A DNA stretch of 64,000 bases from Cucumis sativus (lineage: Eukaryota; Streptophyta; Magnoliopsida; Cucurbitales; Cucurbitaceae), in contig NC_026660.2 in NCBI RefSeq assembly GCF_000004075.3, positions 29,205,498 through 29,269,497 of the forward strand. Direction: 5' to 3'. The translations under genes were made by a program, and so were the position numbers. This document shows positions 56,162 through 64,000 of the stretch, in pieces. Within the stretch, counting starts at the first letter, position 1; every line of letters begins with the position of its first letter. The notes under the pieces are model-generated. The model worked only from the letters and a program-made list of their open reading frames with translations, did not search any database and was not told the origin of the DNA.

Positions 56162-56602
56162 CTAATCATATTTTTCTCTCCAGGAATAAACAAGAAAGAA
56201 GACCCAAGATAGAGCAAGAAGAATGTCACCAACAATCTGCCTTAGCCAATCCCAAGCCAGATCCTCCACCCTCCGCTCGAAGTAGAATCTCCACATCGCC
56301 ATTGAGACGTGAAGCACCGTACAGCCCTTGGCGAAAAAGCCTTGAAATTCCCTGTCCTTGACGAACGCAACCATGAAAAGAAGGAAACCGATTGCAAAGA
56401 GAAGCAATCCGGAAAACGAATCGGATGTACGAATCAGGAGCTGATCGTGTGGCGTAGAGCCCATTAACTTAGTGGCGATTTCGATCCCATGGCCAATCGT
56501 GTAAATCTCCTTCATATAGAACATCATAAGAGTCCCGCTGGTAATTGCGACGACAGAATGAAGAAGACAGATAACCGGGAAAGTCGAGGACGACGATCCC
56601 AT
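56162..56602 (-). CDS. plant-conserved small membrane protein with four predicted helices
   Basis: A single exon encodes 146 aa starting MGSSSSTFPVICLLHSVVAI. Hydrophobic segments near residues 8-28, 63-81, 90-105 and 122-141 predict four membrane helices. The C-terminus is charged and short (YSWREKYD). Conserved-looking features include the STPHDQLLIRTSDSFSGLLL stretch before the second helix and FVKDREFQ after it. I recognise it as belonging to a family widespread in land plants with no assigned function, but I do not know a gene name. There is no signal-peptide cleavage site beyond the first helix. The composition and length argue strongly that it is a real gene. Confidence 0.8.
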   Translation of the reverse strand: MGSSSSTFPVICLLHSVVAITSGTLMMFYMKEIYTIGHGIEIATKLMGSTPHDQLLIRTSDSFSGLLLFAIGFLLFMVAFVKDREFQGFFAKGCTVLHVSMAMWRFYFERRVEDLAWDWLRQIVGDILLALSWVFFLVYSWREKYD

Positions 56603-59600
56603 TTCGATGGAACGGTGGAGGCGTCGTAATTAATTACGGATTGAGAACATGGAACATAGCTGCTATGGTAATAGAAGGAAAGGAACCCTAATTGTAGAGC
56701 TGAAATTTACGTTTATGAGGAAGACGATGCGCCGAACGAAAACCGTGATCCACCCTCTTTAATTTCTTCTTCCTTTTCCAATTATTTCTATTTCCTCTAC
56801 ATTATATATAATTTTCCTATTTTAATTTTATTTAGAAGAATCTGAAGAAAGAGTTTGTACACTCTGGATAAGTATCTCAACCCGGGGCCCAGCTCCGAGA
56901 AATTTTTGCACATCCTGCATCAATACGTGGCACTTGATGACAGTGCCGACACTTTCTTAAGGGCTCCACTTTTCAATTATAAATCAATTTTTTAATGCAG
57001 ACTTCAAAATTCATAATTTTCTCTTTCCTTTTTTCTTTTCTTTTTTGCGCAAGTGGATATTATTATTATTATTATTATCATTGTTTAATATTAGTGTGCG
57101 TGACGTAAATTTGTAGGCTTTGATAGGTGTTTGACAATTTCGCATCTGATTCATCTTTATATTTTTTATACATTAACTAAACTCTGAGCTCTTCAGTTTT
57201 TTCTAATCAATTTTATTTTAATAGAATTTTATTCAATGTACGAGGAATTTATTAAGCATAAATCAAAAGGTACATGTATTTATTTTGACATTTTTTAAGA
57301 ACAAATTTCAAATTTTAATGGTTTATTAGACATTGTTCATCCATAATTTCTAATTTATATTATCCACACTTATTTTCGTAAGTCAAAAAAAAAAAAATCA
57401 AATGGAGATTTATACCGAATAGGCTCTCATGGGCCCTCTTCATGTTCCTCGTACATGTATAATGGGCTTAGTAGTTAGCCCAACCTGGCTGCTGACACTC
57501 TCTTTTAAAGCGGCAATCAATTATCAGTGTAATCTATCATGTATAGAATATTTCTTTTCTTTTCTAAATTAAAGTTAATTTCTATTTCTGTTCTCGTATT
57601 TAAAGTTGGACTACTCGTTCTATTGGTAGTAACGATTTTTATTTCATTTTAGTATAGACACATCGTTGAAAGATCACTAGTTTGAATCTCATAGCCTACC
57701 AAAAAATTAATAAAAATATATATTTGTGGAATTTGAAAATGTTTATTTGTTATTTTAAATATTTTATAAATTTGGTGTTTTAAAAAGTTTGTCAATAGGT
57801 TGATCTCACTTTTTAATTGAATTGAAATTTTAAAATCTAAATTGAGAATGAGAGATTGGTTATAAATGAGTTTCATCAAATCGTGAATTTGTGACCACTA
57901 GTTTTATGTTGATGTAATTGTGTTTGTCGTTTTCTGATTATGATTTAATTTAGAAAGGATGGCAACTTAAGTTGGTGGTATAAAATATAATTGAGGCAAA
58001 TAGCATTGTTTAGAAAGATTGGCATAAATAATGTTGATTTGATACCATTATGTCATATAAAATTAAAATTTCAAGATAAATACCCAAGTGGCAACATAAC
58101 TAATATAAATCATGCTTTCATTTCTAAAATTATGAATATATAATAGAAATTAAATAACATTTAAGAATATACAAAATCAACTTAAGAAATTAAATAGTAT
58201 TTCTTAATTTCAAAGCACACGGATTAATTGGATAACTAAATTTGTTTTAGAAAAAAAAAAAAGATGATAATTCTGAAACGATTTATAAAAATAAATGAGA
58301 TGGTTATGAAACTTTTGATTCATGCAATACAATGGATATAACATTATACTAAATCTAGTCAGAGGGAACAAGATATCTAAATGAAGAATGAAAATTCAAA
58401 ATAATAAAAAAGAAAAGAAAAAGAAAAAGAAAAAGGAAAAAAGGGTTTTGGTTGCGTAAAATAGAAAAAGAAAAAAAGAAAAAAGAAAATTGGGTTAGAA
58501 GGATGTGATGAGAATAGAGTTGTGTGGAAGATCTTGGGGGTCGGTGCATTTTCCACATTCAAAGGTTCCATCTTTGACAATCATCTCTTAAGGCCACTCA
58601 TTCTATTATTAGTATATAAATATATTTCTCCCTCAATTTGTCACATCAAAATTAGTAATTATGCATAACAATTAGATACCAAATCCCATGTTGTACTCTT
58701 CTTTGCACAAAAATAACAATTTTGTATTAGATATTGTTTGAATTACGTGAAGATTAGGGAAGGTAATACCGCCATTTTCTAAACATATAAAAGTAATTTC
58801 TCTTAATTTCACAATATCTATTACTTTATATTATCTCTCACATAATTAAAGGTAAAACTATGAATATAACTCAAATGACATGAAGTTTATACAAACCATA
58901 TTTTTTCTAATAAAAGGATCAATATCAATTCGATTAAGAACATATCTAGCAATGAATTGAAAGCTATTTCTATTACATTAGATGGAAAATGTCCCATCTA
59001 TATATATTGGGATCAATTTTTAGTCATGTATGACATGTCAAAAGAAAAAATTTTATTAAAAGATTTTAATCTATTTCGATAACTATTTAGATTTTTAGTT
59101 TATAACTTTATAAGTCTAAGTTTGTAATCCACTAGTTTCCTATATGAGATTTTGTGCTTTAATTAATGTTTTTTTTAAAAATGAAAGCTTTAAAAACTAA
59201 AAAAAAAGTAACTTCATAGAATTGTGGTTTTGTTTTCTCAGTTTAACTAAGAATTGCAACTCATTTACCTAAGTTAACCCTAAGAGTATAAAACAATGGT
59301 TAGCAAACCAGAATTTGATTATGTCCAAATAACTCTTTCCTAAAAGAGTACGAAAAGGATAAAGCTTAGATTCTTCAAATGAAAAGAAGGAAAAAAAGAA
59401 GAAAAAGACAGAGAGATGCAGATGTAGACGAAGAAAGACGGCACTTCTGCTTTTTCTTACTTGTGTTTATCACAATATGGTTTGATCCTACAAGATGCTG
59501 ACCATTTGATTATTGCAAGACAAGAATCGAATCAAGGCAGGAATAGTATGCTAAATACACAAATTCATCATAAACTCGCCAAATAAAGGGAAGTGAACAA

Positions 59601-59678
59601 CGTCTAGTTTTAATTACAAAATGCAAAAACTTGCCTACAAGAACACTACGAAAGCTAGGTTGTAACATGGAGAACGAC
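56603..59678. other. intergenic region between membrane-protein and kinase genes
   Basis: Holds the 5' leader of the membrane-protein gene (to about 56750), a short TTA run at 57059-57077, AT-rich DNA, and a purine tract of repeated GAAAAA units at 58408-58490. Minus-strand ORFs across that tract (58355-58580) are low-complexity artefacts. The end near 59400-59678 is kinase 3'UTR. Confidence 0.55.
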
Positions 59679-62017
59679 TTATGAGAATTTTGGTTTTGGC
59701 ACGGGCGAGGATGAAACTTCGGGATGTAGGGGGCCAAGCTTTTGAATCCAATGGAGGAGCCCTTTCTTATGGTCATGGAAACTAGACAGAGGGTTACCTA
59801 ATAAATTCAGTGTCCCATCACGAGCAAGCGAAGATTCGAATTGCTCTAATACCTTCACAATCTGCCAGAAATCAGGTCTCTTGTCCGGTTGTAGCGACCA
59901 ACATTGCTCGATTAAAGCTCGCATTGCTAATGGACAATCACTTGAGATAACAGGCCTAAGATTCTGAAAAACAAAATGAGCACAGTTTTTTTAGTTTTGT
60001 TGAAAGAATGCAATATAAAAAGATTGTAAACCACTTCTATTATTGAGAAACTTGGGGTATCTAAGAAAATCTAACAAAAATAACCTGTACACTTACTTTC
60101 ACTAAAGATAAATTGCAAAAAAAAAAAAAAAAGCTCATTTACAACAACATTTGGTGCCGAGAAAACCGTATAGTATTTTAAACCATGACTAAGTGGCCCC
60201 GTGCTTTGGGACTAAACAATCTCCATCGAAAACTTGGTTTTTTTTTTCAAACTAGTTGCTTGAGCATATTCTTCAACAAAACCTACTGTACACTGAATAC
60301 TGCCAAACCTCAAATGAAACTTCATCTACTACCTATAACGAAGGGATACCTTATCATCAATAATGGATGTGTACGAACTCAGTTTTCTGCCAATTGTGAT
60401 GACTTGCTTCTCAGATTCAAAGACTTTTCTTTCAAAGATATTATCTGATAACTAATTAAATTTCATCTTCAACTTTACAGTTAAACAGCATCCCATAACA
60501 AGCGTTGATATTTTTGGGACTACGAGGAATGAGATTCAAAAAGACGAGTAAATTCGATGAATAAGCACAAGTTTCATCTGGTCACATGCAGGATATTGAG
60601 GCACTCACAATATAAACATGGAACATGTGAACTTTCCGAAGAAAACATAGAATGGGTATCAATGAAACACCATGAGTCACATGATAAACCTAAAGAAGAA
60701 GATGGTCAAGGAACACGTGATCAAATTAAAACTAACCTTATTCACAACAGCAAAGGCTGCTTGAATGGGAGTCATATCCTCGTATGGAATTGCACCAGAT
60801 ACCATTTCCCATAACATAAGCCCAAAGCTGTACACGTCAACCTTTCGACTACAAGGTTTGTGTTTGATCATCTCCGGTGCCATCCATCGGTAAGTTCCGG
60901 GATCATCAGCTAATGGGTCAAAAAAGGCCTCAGGACAAGCTATACCAAAATCTGCAATTTTCAAGTGCATGTCTTCATCAATAAGAACATTCTCAGGCTT
61001 AAGATCCCGATGAATTACACCTTGTGAGTGAAGGTATTCCATGCCACGAGCGACATCTAAAGCAAATTTAATTAGTTTTTGCAAAGGGAGGGATTGGTGC
61101 TCAAGTTTGTGTAAGTATGCCCTTAATGATCCTTGAGACAGATATTCAGTAATGACACAGTATACAGGTGGGTTCCTACAAGCAGCTACAAACTGCAACA
61201 GAAAACAAACAAAGATCAAGAAAACTAATAAGTTGCTATGTAGTTCAAAACATCACTTACAATCTAACAACTGAATTACCTTTATAACATTTGGATGATA
61301 GAGACGCGATAAAAGGGTAACTTCTCTGGTGAATTGCTTCTCCAATCGAGCCGCAAGCGTTCCGTTTTCGTCATCATCAGGCACTCTAATAATTTTAACA
61401 GCAACAGGTTCGTCGTTGTACTTTCCATGATAAAGTCGACTATGAGCTCCATGAGCAAACCTTAATCCAACAAACAACTTGGAGAGATCAACAGTCCAGT
61501 CATCCGCTGTTTCAACCGCAGTGACTTTTCCAGAATCGAAATATTTAGTCCAGGAAGAGTCCTTCTTCAACTTTGACTTATCACCCCCTTTCCCTGAAGA
61601 TAGTTGTTTCAAGGGACTGGTATTCAACGATGACTTGGAATTGGATGATTTTGAATCTTGAGGGTCCTTATTGAATAGCTTGTTCTTGAATTCCTTAGTT
61701 CGTTCTCTAAGTCGAGGAGTTGGAGTTGAGAATCTCTTACTCTCGGATTTTGCTTCCTTGAAAACTTCAGAGAGGTTGCTCTCAGGGAGAGGAGACAGAG
61801 ACCTCTGTTTATTGGAAATGAAACTTCGCTGAATCTTCGAAATATCAGGATTCGGCTTCTGAGCAGATGAAGCCGATGGAGGCCTCGATTTCAAGCCAGA
61901 ATTGCGAGGTGGTTCGACGATGAAAGGAACTGGGTTTAATTTTAATGAGTCCCATCGATGATAAACCGTGTGAGAAAACTTCGTTCTCCTAAGCCAAGAA
62001 TTAGCCTCTTCGTCCAT
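59679..62017 (-). CDS. Raf-like protein kinase, group C (At5g58950 type)
   Basis: Three exons, 62017-61280, 61192-60737 and 59963-59679, all phase 0, give 492 aa. A basic, serine-rich N-terminus of about 175 residues starts MDEEANSWLRRTKFSHTVYH. The kinase domain has catalytic Lys208 in VAVKII, HRDLKPEN at 307-314, DFG at 327-329 and GTYRWMAPEM. The nucleotide-binding loop reads GLRFAHGAHSRLYHG, not GxGxxG, as is usual in this Raf-like subgroup. The C-terminal tail, KKGLLHWIQKLGPLHPE and PKPKFS, matches At5g58950-type kinases. These are cytosolic serine/threonine or dual-specificity kinases related to HT1. The exact pathway of this member is not known from sequence. An alternate ORF reading past 61280 is intron read-through. 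Confidence 0.95.
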
Positions 62018-62960
62018 TTTTTTCCACCCGATTCCTATAATTCCTAGATGGACCTCTCAAAAGATCTTGCAACAACAAACGTCCTTGATTTTCTCCCCCA
62101 CTTGCTCAGGAAGAGGACTAAACTGAAGTTGTTCTCGGAAACAAAAGGGTATGATTAATTTGATGGCCCCAAAAGCTGGATTTCTTCAAACCCATCAAGA
62201 CTAAGGAAGAAACATTCTTTGTTTCATCGAATTAAAGAAGCATTGAGATCCACAAAGACCCAACTCAATAAATAATCGAGATTCTGGATCCCCCCAAAAT
62301 CCTATTCATTCCCACCAGCAAAACAATCGCTTAAAGCAAAAACCAACAACCAGAAACAGGGATGACTCTCAAGCCACAAAGCAGCAGAGTTCTGTTTAAC
62401 ACCAAACTTCCCCTTCCTCCTTTAATCCATCTTTTTAATTTGGTTTCAAAGTCAAACTCCACCTTGGGTAAAAAGCCTGGCAAATCCCACACAGAGATCC
62501 ACAATAAATAAAACTCCAAAATAAACAAATAAATAAATAACTCTCTTTTTTACTATTCAAACAAGACGATTAACCAGAATCCGGACAAAAGAGGAAAAAA
62601 AAATAAAAAAAAATAATCCCAAATACAGAAGAAAAAAAGAACCCATAATTCCAAAATCAAGCAGTAAGAAGGAAAATCCAGGAAGGACCAAGACCTTACT
62701 TGAACAAAACGTGTGGAAAACCATTCAATTCACTCCGCATTCACTGAAGAAATCTGTGGAATGATCGAAGATAAGAAAAGAAACAAAGAAACCCATCTGT
62801 TAGGGGAGAAGAAGGGGTTAGTAATAGAAATAGAATTCAGAAATGGAGGATTTAGTTTCGCCTTGAATTTTCTATCGTCGTAGAAGAAAAAAGTAATTTA
62901 CGTATTGTAGTGGGGAAGCAAAAGAAGGAGAAGAATAAGGGGCGGCAGTAAATAAGATTC
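62018..62960 (-). other. kinase 5' leader region, probably spliced
   Basis: Upstream of the kinase ATG on the minus strand the DNA is less AT-rich than the intergenic background, with purine/pyrimidine tracts typical of leaders. A leader intron is likely, because several candidate acceptors lie within 100 bases of the ATG, but the site cannot be fixed by eye. The 65-codon ORF at 62331-62528 is not supported. Confidence 0.4.
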
Positions 62961-64000
62961 CATAGAAGGGGATATTTCTTTTTTTCTTAGTTTGACGAAG
63001 ACAGCAGGGTATTAAGCCTCTGTTTCGCTATCTCCTCTAAAATAATCTCAAAAGTTGCTTTTTCTATATTTGAGAAACCAACTCAATTGAAAAGGTAATC
63101 TGTTTCAATTTATCTCACAATAACTTTTTTAAAGAACAAAAATGGTAAAATATTTATTTGTTAACGAAAAAATTTAATTTATTTGTCTTCAAATTTTAGT
63201 CAACCTAATAAAAATGCGTGCTTTCAGTTAATTTTTTTAATTAAAAACAACAATTTCATTTTATTTATCTTAAAACATTTCTAAATCGAATATATTTGGT
63301 CAAATAATAGTAATTAATTCACAAATAATAACATATAATTAAAAAGAAAGATCATGAAAAAAGTGAATTGAAGTTTTTTTATTAAAAATAGATGTAGTAC
63401 GAGTGAGGACATAAAAATGATAGGGATTAATGTTATGATAAGGTAAGTTGTAAGGTTAAATATTATGTTAAAACTTTTGATTGGTTTTTATAATTAGAAA
63501 GAAAAATAAGGAGGAGGAGAGATGTGACGGTGCATGGTGGGGAACCACATAATGAAATAGTCGTAAAACACGGAAAGAGAGAGAGAGAGAGAGAGAATAA
63601 TATTTTGGTTCCAATTTTAATTTTAGTTTGAAAATAAAAATTAGGAAGAAATTGTGGAATTGTTGAGGTCATTTTCGGCCATAAATAATAATATTGATTT
63701 ATTTTGGTACGGACGGAACTTCCTCTTTACCCTTTACCCAAACGCCATCCCATTTCCCTCCCTGCTTTCTACCCTTTTTTATTTTGTACGGTTCGCACGG
63801 ATACACACTCTCTACTCTCTTTATATAATGTTTTTTTTTTTTCTTTTTCTAATAGTTAAATATTAAAATATCAATTAAATAAGGATATATTTTTTTTAAA
63901 ATTACATTAATGGTATTTTGATGTTTATTCTATTGTTTTTTTAAATTTGGTTTGTAGATTTACGGCTTATAGGGTTTGGTTGATTGAGTTTGATATGTTT
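62961..64000. other. kinase promoter side and unassigned right edge
   Basis: AT-rich DNA with a GA microsatellite at 63575-63597. No credible coding sequence reaches the window edge. Two small ORFs near 63463-63866 are low-complexity. Confidence 0.6.
63575..63597. repeat. (GA)n microsatellite
   Basis: A run of about eleven GA units roughly 1.6 kb upstream of the kinase ATG. GA runs near plant promoters can bind BBR/BPC factors; whether this one does is unknown. Confidence 0.85.

Noticed and set aside
58355-58580. Phe/Ser-rich minus-strand ORFs
   Set aside because: They are translations of a GAAAAA purine tract.

Overview
The window is nuclear DNA from a flowering plant, almost certainly a eudicot. 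Genes have many short GT-AG introns, intergenic DNA is very AT-rich, the tRNA genes are nuclear, and every recognisable protein is plant-type. Dispersed repeats with TCTATCACTGATAGAC-like palindromes recall Cucurbitaceae, perhaps Cucumis, but that taxon is an inference. Nothing bacterial or viral was recognised.

Layout. 174-4994 (+): 3' part of an SMR-domain protein gene with a DUF1771-like region, followed by a partial duplicate of its last exon. 6726-9098 (+): complete monothiol glutaredoxin GRXS17. 10514-11339 (-): small class B heat-shock factor with an acidic insertion in its DNA-binding domain. 14156-14563 (+): two identical tRNA-Val(UAC) genes, followed by a four-unit degenerate tandem repeat. 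16816-17532 (-): RMA-type membrane-anchored RING E3 ligase with a probable long 5'UTR intron. 19.5-24.9 kb: gene-free, with local duplications. 24954-33004 (-): complete NRPB2, the second-largest subunit of RNA polymerase II, resolved into 25 exons giving 1199 aa. 34697-38982 (-): complete PHO2/UBC24, 910 aa, with a spliced 5' leader out to about 41.25 kb. 41.3-51.4 kb: gene-poor. 51447-53264 (-): intronless DYW-class PPR editing factor resembling At2g33760. 56162-56602 (-): small four-helix membrane protein. 59679-62017 (-): Raf-like protein kinase of the At5g58950 type.

The genes are independent housekeeping or regulatory loci, not an operon or cluster. The clearest regulatory system is at PHO2. 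Its predicted 5' leader carries two 19-base and one 18-of-19-base antisense matches to microRNA399, the phosphate-starvation switch. PHO2 also lies next to the At2g33760-like PPR gene, as the Arabidopsis loci At2g33760 and At2g33770 do, so the pairing looks ancestral. I did not find a convincingly new multi-gene system. The less expected items are the HSF insertion, the terminal-exon duplication at the SMR gene, MITE-like elements inside NRPB2 and PHO2 introns, and a paired dispersed repeat family with internal palindromes.
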